Assembly: GCF_900090225.1 (NCBI RefSeq) | Contig: NZ_FMHY01000002.1 | Coordinates: 7,006,001-7,070,000 of the forward strand | Origin: Micromonospora eburnea | GTDB lineage: Bacteria > Actinomycetota > Actinomycetes > Mycobacteriales > Micromonosporaceae | Direction of reading: 5' to 3' | DNA length: 64,000 nt | Part shown: positions 27,283 to 35,395 of the stretch, piece by piece | Layout of the letters: every line of letters starts with the position of its first letter | Numbering within the stretch: position 1 is the first letter of the stretch | The notes under the pieces: generated by a model | Told to the model about the DNA's origin: nothing | Databases searched by the model: none | Seen by the model: the letters and a program-made list of their open reading frames with translations, nothing else | Translations under genes and position numbers: made by a program

Positions 27283-27915
27283 ATGACCACCTATCGCGAC
27301 CGGGCCGAGGCGGGCGACATGCTCGCCGGCCGACTCACCGACCTCGCCGGGCGGCCGGACGTCGTCGTCCTCGGGCTGGTACGCGGCGGGGTGCTCGTCG
27401 CCCGGGTGATCGCGGAGCGGCTCGGCGTGCCGATGGACGTGCTGGTGGTCCGCAAGCTCGGCGTCCCGTGGGCACCCGAGGTGGCGTACGGCGCGCTCGG
27501 CCCCGGCGGGGTGCAGGTGCTCAACGAGATGGTCGCCGGCCGGCTCAGCGAGACGGACCGGGCCGAGGTGCGGCAGCGTGAACAGGCCGAACTGGACCGT
27601 CGGGAGAGCCGGTACCGGGCCGGCCGCCCTCCGCTCGACCTGACCGGGAAGAGCGCGGTCATCGCCGACGACGGGCTGGCCACCGGGGCCACCGCCCGCG
27701 CCGCCGTACAGGTCGCCCGCCACCTGGGTGCCGCCCGGGTGATCGTGGCCGTGCCGGTCGGTTCCAGGGAGGCGTACGAGATGCTGGCCGCCGAGGCCGA
27801 CCAGGTGGTCTGCCCCGAGACGCCACCTGACTTCGCCGCCGTCGGTGCGTACTACGACGACTTCCACGAGGTCTCCGACGAGGAGGTGACGGAGGCGCTC
27901 AGCGCCACCGCGTGA
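27283..27915 (+). CDS. Phosphoribosyltransferase family protein
   Basis: Predicted 210-residue cytoplasmic protein with a type I phosphoribosyltransferase fold. The PRPP-binding motif is 'AVIADDGLATGATARAAV' (about 125-142), and 'VVLGLVRGGVLVARVIAERL' near the N terminus forms the PPi loop. An inserted 'LNEMVAGRLSETDRAEV' region is typical of the family often annotated only as 'phosphoribosyltransferase', whose base substrate is not established. It lies between a membrane protein and a zinc-ribbon protein with no pathway neighbours. Confidence 0.87.
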   Translation: MTTYRDRAEAGDMLAGRLTDLAGRPDVVVLGLVRGGVLVARVIAERLGVPMDVLVVRKLGVPWAPEVAYGALGPGGVQVLNEMVAGRLSETDRAEVRQREQAELDRRESRYRAGRPPLDLTGKSAVIADDGLATGATARAAVQVARHLGAARVIVAVPVGSREAYEMLAAEADQVVCPETPPDFAAVGAYYDDFHEVSDEEVTEALSATA

Positions 27916-27938
27916 GAACACCCGGTACCGTCGACACC

Positions 27939-28319
27939 ATGCAGCTCACCTGCCCCAAGTGCCACGGAGAAATGCGCCAGTACGAGCGCAGCGGCGTGAT
28001 CATCGACCAGTGCGGCGAGTGCCGCGGCATCTTCCTCGACCGCGGCGAGCTAGAGAAGCTGTTCGAGGCCGAGGCGAACTGGAATCGGCAGCACGCCGGG
28101 CCGCAGGCCGCACCGGCCACTGCCGGCTACACCCCGCCGCCCCCGCCGCCCGCCGCCGCCCCGCACCAGCCCGCCTACGGCACCGTCCCGCCGCCCCCTC
28201 CGCCACCGCCCGGCCACGGCTACGCGCAGCCGGCCTACGGGCACGGCGGGCACTACGGCTACCACGGCCACTACAAGCGCAAGAAGCGCCACGGCTTCCT
28301 CGGCGAGTTGTTCGACTGA
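27939..28319 (+). CDS. TFIIB-type zinc-ribbon protein
   Basis: Predicted 126-residue protein. The N-terminal zinc ribbon has CPKCHGEM and, 18 residues on, CGECRGIFLDRGELEKL, which is the zf-TFIIB/YjdL-like signature. The rest is disordered: a Pro-rich stretch with runs of five to eight prolines, then Gly/Tyr/His repeats ('GYAQPAYGHGGHYGYHGHY') and a basic tail 'KRKKRHGFLGELFD'. The ATG at 27939 is chosen because it directly precedes the ribbon. Function is unknown; the family has been suggested to bind nucleic acid or protein. Confidence 0.85.
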   Translation: MQLTCPKCHGEMRQYERSGVIIDQCGECRGIFLDRGELEKLFEAEANWNRQHAGPQAAPATAGYTPPPPPPAAAPHQPAYGTVPPPPPPPPGHGYAQPAYGHGGHYGYHGHYKRKKRHGFLGELFD

Positions 28320-28326
28320 CCGGCGT

Positions 28327-28349
28327 GGGCCGGGGCCACGTCCCGGCCC
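28327..28349. terminator. Convergent hairpin between zinc-ribbon gene and dnaB
   Basis: GGGCCGGG (28327-28334) pairs perfectly with CCCGGCCC (28342-28349) around a 7-base loop, between stops at 28319 and 28361. Confidence 0.6.
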
Positions 28350-28360
28350 GTCCGCTCACG

Positions 28361-31180
28361 TCAGACGATGGCCATGTCGACGAAGCGGGACAGGTGCAGC
28401 TGGGCGGCGACGGTCACCGTGTCGGTGGGGCCATTTCGGTGCTTGGCGACGATGAAGTCCGCCTCCCCGGCCCGTGGCGACTCCTTGTCGTAGTAGTCGT
28501 CGCGGTGCAGCAAGATGACAACGTCCGCATCTTGCTCAATTGATCCGGATTCCCGCAAGTCAGACAATTGGGGTCGCTTGTCGGTGCGCTGCTCCGGGCC
28601 ACGGTTCAGCTGACTCACCGCGATCACCGGGCACTCGACCTCCTTGGCCAGCAGCTTGAGGCCGCGGGACAGGTCGGCGACCTCCTGCTGCCGGCTCTCG
28701 GTGCGCTTCGGCGAGGTCATGAGCTGGAGATAGTCGACCACGATCAGCTTGAGGTCGTGCTTCTGCTTGAGCCGCCGCGCCTTCGCCCGGATCTCCATCA
28801 GGTTCATGCTCGGCGTGTCGTCGACGAAGAGCGGTGCCTCGCTGATCTCGCCCATGCAGCGGGCCAGCTTGGTCCAGTCGTCGTCGGAGAGCTGGCCGCT
28901 GCGCAGCACGTGCAGCGGTACGCGGGCCTCGGCCGAGAGGAGCCGCATGACGATCTCGACCTTGCTCATTTCCAGCGAGAAGATCGCCGACGCCTGGTTG
29001 GCGCGGATCGCAGCATTTCGGGCAAAGTCCATACTCGCCGTGCTGTTGTGCGTCGGGATCATGGACCGGCCGGCCAGGTAGAGGTGCTCGGGGTTGTCCA
29101 CCGTGACGCAGCGTACCGGGACGCTGGCCACCGGCCGGACGTCCACCACAAGGCGGGCGCTGGTCCGTACGCCCGAGGACGTCCGCCGCCGCGCCGCGTG
29201 CGCCGTCCGCTTTCGAGTAAGCCGGAAGATCGGGTCGGGCGTGGAGAAGTTCACGGTGTACGCGGTCGAGGATTCCTCCGTCCGTCCCCGTACCTGCTTC
29301 TCGTTGATCGTGCACCGGTAGCCGAGGCTGACCACCAACTCCCGGACGCCCTCAATGAGGCGCTTGGAGGTGGACGTGTACTGGAGGTTTCCTGTTGGAG
29401 CCACCGTGCCGTCGGTATCCATCAAACCGGCGAGCAGCGCCCGACGTTGCGCCTCCGAAGCACGGAGGTAGTCCAGCGGGATGTGCTTCGCATGCGACAC
29501 GCCGGCCCGCCGGAGCAGGGCCAGGAAGGTCCTGTTGCGGTCGTGGCACTCGGCACACCGACGGGACGAAGGGTTCTCACGGCGGGCCCTGGTGGAGCAG
29601 CCGCAGTCGACGCAGGTCAGATCGGGGTTCCCGGCGGGTGTGGGCAACACGATGGTGTAAACCATCGGCCCGCTGGGGCGTACGACGAAGCCGTCCTGCT
29701 CGACCAGGTCGATCATCTCGGCGTCCGCCGTGGTGAAGCGACTCGCCCCGGTGTGCCCATCGCCGAGCCACACGCCGAGGGTGTACGGCGGGACCGCCAG
29801 ATCCCGCTCGGGCAGTTGAAGCGGTGCGCAGTTCTCCACCGCGTGGTTCAGCCGGCGGTCGGCCGTCTCCGTACGCAGCGTGGCGGCGATCTGCGCGGTG
29901 GTCACGACGCCGTCGTGGCTCCGACGCGCGCCGGCGTTGACGTGCCGCTCGGTCCGCTCGCGAAGGCCGGCCAGGAGTTCGCCGGCCGGGTAGCCGGGAG
30001 CGGTCAAGTTCCGCACCTTGCCGGCCCGGGTCACCGGGCGGCTCACCCGGCCGTTGGCGCCGACCTGCCGCGCGACGGTGTGCAGCACGTTGCGGAACTC
30101 GGGTCCGACCTGCTCGACGGTCTGCGCGAGGGTGACCAGACGGTGTGGCTCGGCTGCGGCCGTCGCCGCGACCGCCCGTACCTTGGCCAGTGATTCCTCG
30201 GACCAGTAGCGGCGCGGACGCGACTCCGGCTGGTGGCGGCTGGCCCGGGTGGTCGTCTTCCAGAGGTGCTCGGCGTCCGCCACGATCACGGAACCGTCGG
30301 AGAACTCGACCTCGTAGCAGGGGCGGTCGTACATGACGTCGAAAACGGCCGTGATGGTGGTCGGGGTGCCGTCCGCCGCAAGCAGCCTGTCTCCGACGGT
30401 CACCTCACCCATTGTGGTCCAGCCCTCGGGAGTGGGCAGCGGGGTGTCGAGCGCGAGGGCCTTACCCAGACCGGGCCGGCCGGCCACGATGATCAATTGG
30501 CCCGCGTGCAGGCCGTTCAACAGCCGGTCGAGGTCGCTGAAGCCGGTCGGCACACCGGTCATCACCCCGCCCTGGGCACCCACCGCCTCGATCTCGTCGA
30601 GGGTCGGCTGGAGCATGTCGGCCAGGACCGCGAAGTCCTCACTGACCCGCTTCTCGGTCACCTCGTAGACGGCCTGCTGGGCGAGGTCGACGATGTCGTC
30701 GACGTCGCGGCTGCCGCCCTGGCCGGTGCCGTACCCGAGCTGCACGATCCTGGTGCCGGCCTCGACCAGCCGGCGCAGCACCGCCCGCTCACCCACGATG
30801 CGGGCGTAGTACGCGGCGTTGGCGGCGGTGGGCACGCTGGCGATCAGCGTGTGCAGGTAGGGCGCTCCACCGATCCGGGCCAGGTCACCGGAGTCGGCGA
30901 GGGCGGCCGCGACGGTGATCGGGTCGGCCGGTTCGCCGCGCCCGTAGATGTCGAGAATCGCGTCGAAGATGGTGGCGTGCACCGGACGGTAGAAGTCGTT
31001 GGACTTGAGGATCTCCACGACGTCGGCGATGGCGTCCTTGGAGAGCAGCATGCCGCCGAGGACGCACTGCTCGGCGGCCACGTCCTGAGGCGGGGTCTTC
31101 TCGAACTGCGCGTCCCGCTGCGCCGATACGGGCGGTTGTCCACCGGTCCGCTCCGTACGCGTGTCGTCGGTGACCGACAC
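28361..31180 (-). CDS. dnaB: Replicative DNA helicase DnaB containing an intein
   Basis: Predicted 939-residue precursor. Residues 1-240 and 713-939 join to a 467-residue DnaB, the normal length. The N-terminal domain starts near 'PPQDVAAEQCVLGGMLLSKDAI', and the RecA-like core has 'GQLIIVAGRPGLGK', 'LKLIVVDYLQLM', 'VIAVSQLNRGPEQR' and 'LRESGSIEQDADVVILLHR'. The intein interrupts the Walker A loop directly after its Lys, so the helicase is inactive until splicing. The GTG at 31180 has GAGGGGGG upstream; a frame reaching 31219 is less likely. It lies downstream of rpsF-ssb-rpsR-rplI, separated by a divergent membrane-protein gene. Confidence 0.97.
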   Translation of the reverse strand: MSVTDDTRTERTGGQPPVSAQRDAQFEKTPPQDVAAEQCVLGGMLLSKDAIADVVEILKSNDFYRPVHATIFDAILDIYGRGEPADPITVAAALADSGDLARIGGAPYLHTLIASVPTAANAAYYARIVGERAVLRRLVEAGTRIVQLGYGTGQGGSRDVDDIVDLAQQAVYEVTEKRVSEDFAVLADMLQPTLDEIEAVGAQGGVMTGVPTGFSDLDRLLNGLHAGQLIIVAGRPGLGKALALDTPLPTPEGWTTMGEVTVGDRLLAADGTPTTITAVFDVMYDRPCYEVEFSDGSVIVADAEHLWKTTTRASRHQPESRPRRYWSEESLAKVRAVAATAAAEPHRLVTLAQTVEQVGPEFRNVLHTVARQVGANGRVSRPVTRAGKVRNLTAPGYPAGELLAGLRERTERHVNAGARRSHDGVVTTAQIAATLRTETADRRLNHAVENCAPLQLPERDLAVPPYTLGVWLGDGHTGASRFTTADAEMIDLVEQDGFVVRPSGPMVYTIVLPTPAGNPDLTCVDCGCSTRARRENPSSRRCAECHDRNRTFLALLRRAGVSHAKHIPLDYLRASEAQRRALLAGLMDTDGTVAPTGNLQYTSTSKRLIEGVRELVVSLGYRCTINEKQVRGRTEESSTAYTVNFSTPDPIFRLTRKRTAHAARRRTSSGVRTSARLVVDVRPVASVPVRCVTVDNPEHLYLAGRSMIPTHNSTASMDFARNAAIRANQASAIFSLEMSKVEIVMRLLSAEARVPLHVLRSGQLSDDDWTKLARCMGEISEAPLFVDDTPSMNLMEIRAKARRLKQKHDLKLIVVDYLQLMTSPKRTESRQQEVADLSRGLKLLAKEVECPVIAVSQLNRGPEQRTDKRPQLSDLRESGSIEQDADVVILLHRDDYYDKESPRAGEADFIVAKHRNGPTDTVTVAAQLHLSRFVDMAIV
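29045..30460 (-). other. Class 3 intein with LAGLIDADG homing endonuclease inside dnaB
   Basis: Intein of 472 residues between GRPGLGK and the +1 Ser. Residue 1 is Ala, not Ser or Cys. The class 3 triad is present: Trp67 in 'AEHLWKTT', Cys451 in 'VRCVTVDN' and Thr470 in 'MIPTHN'. Splicing should therefore start at Cys451, and Asn472 cyclises at the end. The endonuclease has two DOD motifs, 'LGVWLGDG' (228-235) and 'LLAGLMDTDG' (342-351), both with their acidic residues. Between them is a cysteine-rich insert (C283, C286, C288, C302, C305) that looks like a zinc finger. Every key residue is intact, so splicing and homing are probably active. Confidence 0.93.
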
Positions 31181-31575
31181 GGTCCCCCCTCGCTGCGTCG
31201 GATCGAAAACCAGCTCCACCGCCGGGCCTCACAGCTCCGACGACCCCTCCGGTCGATCGGGGGCCACCGCCCGGACGGTCGGGGATCCACGATACGGAAC
31301 CCGAGCTCAGACCCTCAACAATGCCGGTGGACGAGCCTCGGGACAACCTGTGGACGCCGGGGGCCGGCCTGTGCGCAGGTTGTGCACAGGGGTGTGGACA
31401 AGTGGTGGAGAATTCCGCACAGACCCATGCTGACCTGCGGTAATGCAATCCACACCCTGTGGACGACAGATTCCGGGTCAAGTCCTGGACCCGACCGTCC
31501 CTCACCACCTGGGACGAACGGCTAGACCTGGGCAGTGGGATTGCGATTCCGGTCGAGAACGGTCACGCTCCGGCC
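31181..31575. other. Divergent intergenic region between dnaB and a membrane-protein gene
   Basis: 395 bp without a supported gene. It should hold the dnaB promoter and the promoter of the rightward gene at 31576, and it contains the DnaA-box-like cluster listed separately. Confidence 0.7.
31349..31466. promoter_or_regulatory. Cluster of five DnaA-box-like sequences
   Basis: TGTGGACAA at 31393-31401 is an exact actinobacterial DnaA box (TTGTCCACA on the minus strand). Weaker matches are TGTGGACGC (31349-31357), TTGTGCACA (31380-31388), CAATCCACA (31446-31454) and TGTGGACGA (31458-31466). They lie 170-290 bp upstream of the dnaB start. Confidence 0.55.
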
Positions 31576-32919
31576 GTGAGTTACCGGGACTGGGGAATCG
31601 GGGAGGGCCGCGCGCCCGAGCACCACTCCACCCCGAGCCGCCGCCGTGCCGTCGAACGCGGCCAACAGGAGCCGGTCGACACGTACCTTCCCCAATGGGC
31701 GGTGGAGTCGGGCGTCCGCCGGGCGGACGGCGGCGGCCGGCACGCCGCCCCAGACGACGATGACGAGGCGGCGGCGCCGTATCCGGGCGTCGGGTGGCGG
31801 GCGGGCACCGGACGGCACCGGGAGGGCGACCGGCGTGCCGTCGGCACCGGCCCGGTCGGCGAGCACACCGCCGAGTGGACCCTGGACACCCCGCAGGAGC
31901 AGGGGTACGTCGGGACCCGGCGGGCCGAGTCCACCGAGGACGAGCCGGCTTCCGGGGCGGCCCGGCGCGGCCGGCCCCGGCGGCCGCAGGCCACCTGGTC
32001 GGGCCCGGGCAGCACTCCGGCCGCGGAGGAGAGCGACCAGCGGGACGCCGAGCGGCCCACCCGGCAGGCCGCGTCGGACGCCTGGGCCCGCCCGGCGGTC
32101 GACCCGTGGGAGCAGCCCCGGCCGACGGAGCAGCCGACGGTCGACCCGTGGGACGCCTCGGGTGTGCACGCCTGGGGCCGCTCCCTTCCCACCCGCCGGG
32201 ACCAGGCGGAGGACACCGGCCGTTGGGACCATCTGGAGCACACGGGCGAGTGGAGCCGGTACGACACCGGGCAGTGGGACCGGTACGCCGAGGTGGACCG
32301 ACGGGACCGCACGGTGCCGCCGGCACCGGTCCGGGAGGGCTGGGCATCGCCGGAGCAGGCCGAGGAGTTCTTCTCCGGCACCCGGCGAGCGGATGACGCC
32401 CCACGCTGGATGGAGGCGTCGACCTCCGCACCCGGCCCGGGTGGGTCGCCACGGCGGCGGGCGGCAGACCCGGTGGGCGCCGGAGGTGCCGGGGCCGCAC
32501 CCTACCGTCGGCGGGACGCCCCCGGCGGCCGAACCCGACGGCGGATCGAGAAGGATCTGCTCGACCCAAATCCGGTCGGCCCGATCCGGCCGTTGGTCTA
32601 CACCGCCGCCTGCTACCTGGTCCCGGCGCTGCTGCTCTTCGTCGGCCTGCTGTTCCTCGACGGGCGGGCTCCGGCGGGGTGCGTCACCGACCTCACCGGC
32701 GGTGGTTGCGACTCGCCGCGGGTACACGCCTTCGCGTCGATGGTCGCGGGCGGGCCACGGTTCGGGCTGGCGCTGGCGAGCAGTCTGGTCGTCGCGGTGG
32801 TGCTGCGCTGGGTCGGGAAGAGTTGGCGCTCGGCGACGGTGGCGCTGGCGGCGGCGGTGGTCGGGGGTGGCCTCTCGACCGTGCTGATCAGCGCGGTAAC
32901 CGGTCAGCCGATCGGCTGA
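31576..32919 (+). CDS. Membrane protein with long disordered N terminus
   Basis: Predicted 447-residue protein. The first 320 residues are hydrophilic and rich in Arg, Gly, Pro and Trp, with recurring 'VDPW', 'TGxW' and 'RRR' motifs. The last 120 residues carry about four membrane segments, beginning 'IRPLVYTAACYLVPALLLFVGLLFLDG', with a small outer loop containing two cysteines ('GCVTDLTGGGCDSP') that may form a disulfide. No family is recognised. The GTG at 31576 is preferred because the earlier frame (to 31459) covers the DnaA-box region. It stands between dnaB and rplI and faces the opposite way. Confidence 0.75.
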   Translation: MSYRDWGIGEGRAPEHHSTPSRRRAVERGQQEPVDTYLPQWAVESGVRRADGGGRHAAPDDDDEAAAPYPGVGWRAGTGRHREGDRRAVGTGPVGEHTAEWTLDTPQEQGYVGTRRAESTEDEPASGAARRGRPRRPQATWSGPGSTPAAEESDQRDAERPTRQAASDAWARPAVDPWEQPRPTEQPTVDPWDASGVHAWGRSLPTRRDQAEDTGRWDHLEHTGEWSRYDTGQWDRYAEVDRRDRTVPPAPVREGWASPEQAEEFFSGTRRADDAPRWMEASTSAPGPGGSPRRRAADPVGAGGAGAAPYRRRDAPGGRTRRRIEKDLLDPNPVGPIRPLVYTAACYLVPALLLFVGLLFLDGRAPAGCVTDLTGGGCDSPRVHAFASMVAGGPRFGLALASSLVVAVVLRWVGKSWRSATVALAAAVVGGGLSTVLISAVTGQPIG

Positions 32920-33027
32920 CCGTCGATCTCTCCAGGTCTCGGCGCAAGACCGGCCTTCATTCGGTCCGGAACGCCGCCCAACGGGGCGGAGGGGCCGTAT
33001 CACGGCCGCCAGGCGAGCTGGAACATG

Positions 33028-33067
33028 CGGAAGGGCCCGCGCCGGGAGTCCGGTGCGGGCCCTTCCG
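33028..33067. terminator. Terminator of the rpsF-ssb-rpsR-rplI operon
   Basis: Perfect 13-bp stem (33028-33040 with 33055-33067) with a 14-base loop, starting 15 bases after the rplI stop on the minus strand. It can also stop the rightward membrane-protein gene. Confidence 0.8.
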
Positions 33068-33082
33068 TCGTGCTGCCGGGTG

Positions 33083-33529
33083 TCAGCCCTGGACGACGTT
33101 CAGGTTGAACTTGGCGGTCACCTCGGGGTGCAGCTTGATGCTGACCGGGTAGGAGCCGATCGACTTGATGTGACCGGGCAGCTCCAGCCGGCGGCGGTCC
33201 AGAGCCGGACCGCCGGCCGCCTTGACGGCGTCGACGACCTCGGCCGGGGTGACCGAGCCGAAGAGCCGGCCGCCGTCGCCGGCGCGGGCCTTCAGGTTGA
33301 CCTTCAGACCCTCGATCTGGGCCTTGACCTCGTTGGCGTGGCCGAGGTCGCGGATCTCCCGGGCCGAGCGGGCCCGCTTGATGACCGTGACCTGCTTCTC
33401 CGCGCCCTTGGTCCAGGCGATCGCGAAGCCCTGCGGCAGCAGGTAGTTACGGCCGTAGCCGTTCTTCACCTCGACGATGTCGCCCGGGGCACCGAGGCCC
33501 GACACCTCCTGCGTAAGGATGATCTTCAT
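33083..33529 (-). CDS. rplI: Large ribosomal subunit protein bL9
   Basis: Predicted 148-residue ribosomal protein. It begins 'MKIILTQEVSGLGAPGDIVE', followed by 'VKNGYGRNYLLPQGFA', the bL9 signature, a central helix and a C-terminal domain ending 'NLNVVQG'. The ATG at 33529 has GAGAGGAGG upstream. A frame extending to 34060 merely passes through rpsR and ssb out of phase. It is the last gene of the rpsF-ssb-rpsR-rplI operon. Confidence 0.98.
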   Translation of the reverse strand: MKIILTQEVSGLGAPGDIVEVKNGYGRNYLLPQGFAIAWTKGAEKQVTVIKRARSAREIRDLGHANEVKAQIEGLKVNLKARAGDGGRLFGSVTPAEVVDAVKAAGGPALDRRRLELPGHIKSIGSYPVSIKLHPEVTAKFNLNVVQG

Positions 33530-33543
33530 GTCGGTGCCTCCTC

Positions 33544-33783
33544 TCAGCGGGTCGTGGCCGTGTACGGCAGGAGCGCCATCTCGCGGGCGTTCTTGACCGC
33601 ACGGGCGATCTGCCGCTGCTGCTGCGAGGTCACGCCGGTCACCCGCCGAGCGCGGATCTTGCCGCGGTCGGAGATGAACTTGCGCAGCAGCGCGGTGTCC
33701 TTGTAATCGATGTAGGTGATCCCGTCCTTGTCGAGCGGGTTCACCTTCTTCTTCGGCTTGCGCAGTGCCGCAGCCTTGGCCAT
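33544..33783 (-). CDS. rpsR: Small ribosomal subunit protein bS18
   Basis: Predicted 79-residue ribosomal protein. 'IDYKDTALLRKFISDRGKI' and 'RRVTGVTSQQQRQIARAVKN' are diagnostic. The ATG at 33783 follows AGGAGC and gives the normal length; 14 further upstream codons are in frame but lack a ribosome site. The N terminus keeps no CxxC zinc motif, so it is the zinc-independent type or the only copy, which cannot be told from this window. Confidence 0.98.
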   Translation of the reverse strand: MAKAAALRKPKKKVNPLDKDGITYIDYKDTALLRKFISDRGKIRARRVTGVTSQQQRQIARAVKNAREMALLPYTATTR

Positions 33784-33824
33784 TGCTCTTGCTCCTGGTT
33801 TGCGATCGCGGGCGCTCGGCGCCA

Positions 33825-34331
33825 TCAGAACGGGGGCTCCTCGTCGAAGTTTCCGCCGCCCGAACCACCGCGCGAGGGAGCTGGGGCAGCCGAGGCCCAG
33901 GGGTCGTCGAAGTTGCCTCCGCCGCCCTGGCCACCACCACCACCGAAGCCGCCACCGCCGCCGGAGCGGGACATCTTCTGCACCTTCGCCGTGGCGTAGC
34001 GCAGCGACGGGCCGATCTCGTCGACCTCCAGCTCGATGACGGTGCGCTTCTCACCCTCACGGGTCTCGTACGACCGCTGACGCAGCCGGCCGGACACGAT
34101 CACCCGGGCGCCGCGCTGCAGCGACTCGGCGACGTTCTCGGCGGCCTGCCGCCAGACCGTGCACGAGAGGAACAGCGGCTCGCCGTCCTTCCACTCGCCG
34201 GACGCCTTGTCCAAGAACCGGGGCGTCGAGGCGACCCGGAACTTGGCGACGGCCGCCCCGGAGGGGGTGAACCGCAACTCGGGGTCATCGGTCAGGTTGC
34301 CGATGACCGTGATGGTGGTGTCTCCTGCCAT
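33825..34331 (-). CDS. ssb: Single-stranded DNA-binding protein
   Basis: Predicted 168-residue SSB. The OB-fold covers residues 1-110 ('TTITVIGNLTDDPELRFTPS', 'FLSCTVWRQAAENVAESLQR', 'RVIVSGRLRQRSYE'). A Gly-rich linker of about 40 residues follows, and the tail 'NFDEEPPF' is the acidic tip that recruits replication and repair partners. The ATG at 34331 has GAGGAGA upstream and matches homologues. It sits between rpsF and rpsR, as in most bacteria. Confidence 0.98.
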   Translation of the reverse strand: MAGDTTITVIGNLTDDPELRFTPSGAAVAKFRVASTPRFLDKASGEWKDGEPLFLSCTVWRQAAENVAESLQRGARVIVSGRLRQRSYETREGEKRTVIELEVDEIGPSLRYATAKVQKMSRSGGGGGFGGGGGQGGGGNFDDPWASAAPAPSRGGSGGGNFDEEPPF

Positions 34332-34428
34332 GACCATCTCCTCGCGCACTCATCTTCGTGCCCTACAGGCTCTCAGAGCCCTCTGACACCCTCGATGAGG
34401 CTTGATCCGGACGTGCCGGGGCGAATGC

Positions 34429-34719
34429 TCAGCGCATCTCCGGCCGAATGACCTTGGTGCGCAGCACCGACTCGTTGAGTCGGAGCTGACGGTCCAGCTC
34501 GGCCACCGCCTCCGGCGTCGCCTGGAGGTCGATGACGGCGTAGATGCCCTCGGCCTTCTTGTTGATCTCGTACGCGAGGCGCCGGCGGCCCCACACGTCG
34601 GTCTTCTCCACCGAGCCACCCGCGGTCCGGATCACGTTCAGGTACGTGTCGAGCGACGGGGCGACGGTGCGCTCCTCGAGGCTGGGGTCGAGGATCACCA
34701 TGATCTCGTAATGACGCAA
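34429..34719 (-). CDS. rpsF: Small ribosomal subunit protein bS6
   Basis: Predicted 96-residue ribosomal protein and first gene of the rpsF-ssb-rpsR-rplI operon. 'RHYEIMVILDPSLEERTVAP' and 'KTDVWGRRRLAYEINKKAEG' are diagnostic. The start codon is TTG, reading 'TTG CGT CAT TAC GAG', with a strong AGGAGGTGA eight bases upstream. No alternative ATG or GTG fits. The rare start may lower expression or allow control by bS6 itself, but that is speculation. Confidence 0.98.
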   Translation of the reverse strand: MRHYEIMVILDPSLEERTVAPSLDTYLNVIRTAGGSVEKTDVWGRRRLAYEINKKAEGIYAVIDLQATPEAVAELDRQLRLNESVLRTKVIRPEMR

Positions 34720-35395
34720 GACGTGCTCACCTCCTGTGGGCTAAGCGGCCACGGTCCTTCCGTGGCAGGAGGTCGTGCGTCGTGGCCCGTGGCCGGACCG
34801 GGGGAACCCGGCCGGACGCGGACAACCGGACCAGGATACCCGGTCGGAACGATCATGCCCGGGCCGGTCGTACGGGGGTTCCGGGACGCGGCGACAGGGG
34901 CCCACCTCCGGCCGCGAGTGCCGGAGGCGGACCCCTGTCCACGGGGCCGCGGGGCGTCCCGTCCGCATTCCTTGGGTGGGACCTGGGGAGGAACGACCAC
35001 ACCGATGAGGTTGGATCGAGGACGCCCCGCGGAGCTTTATCGTGTTGTCACCTGGTCTGACCATACAACCGGTCTCGTCACTTGTAGGGGGGATTGGAAG
35101 AATTTGCCCCGGCTGTCCTGGCGTCCAGCCGGCCGGTGTGACGAGGCGGATCCCGCCCCGTCGTGCCGGGCCGCACGGCGGGGCGTCCCGTTTCCGGGGG
35201 CCTCCCCTGCATCCGGACGCCTGTGGACCGCGCCCGGGTGGAGCGTCGACCATCGATCCCACCTCGGACAACGACCGCCCGGCCGGCTGGTGACGCTGCC
35301 CGCTCCGCCGCCGTACCCGGGTTGGACGACGACGCCGGACCCCGGCATCCGCGCGGTCTCCCCGCTCGTCAGAAGCGCGACGTAGGCTGCCCTGC
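34720..35395. other. Intergenic region between rpsF and the AP endonuclease gene
   Basis: 676 bp without a supported gene. It must contain the rpsF operon promoter (minus) and the promoter of the gene at 35396 (plus). The only clear element is the 11-bp palindrome at 35053-35063. The short frames are GC-rich shadows without ribosome sites. Confidence 0.65.
35053..35063. promoter_or_regulatory. GntR/FadR-type palindrome TGGTCTGACCA
   Basis: Perfect TGGTC-T-GACCA. It fits the TGGTNNNACCA pattern of FadR-subfamily GntR operators. GTTGT (35044-35048) and ACAAC (35065-35069) flank it unevenly. It lies about 330 bp from both divergent starts, so the regulated gene is unclear. Confidence 0.45.

Noticed and set aside
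31321..31470. Chromosomal origin oriC
   Set aside because: DnaA boxes are present, but there is no dnaA-dnaN pair, AT-rich unwinding element or the dense box array usual for actinobacterial origins.
33530..34060. 325-residue frame that includes rplI
   Set aside because: The added part reads rpsR and ssb in the wrong phase; the ATG at 33529 has a proper ribosome site.
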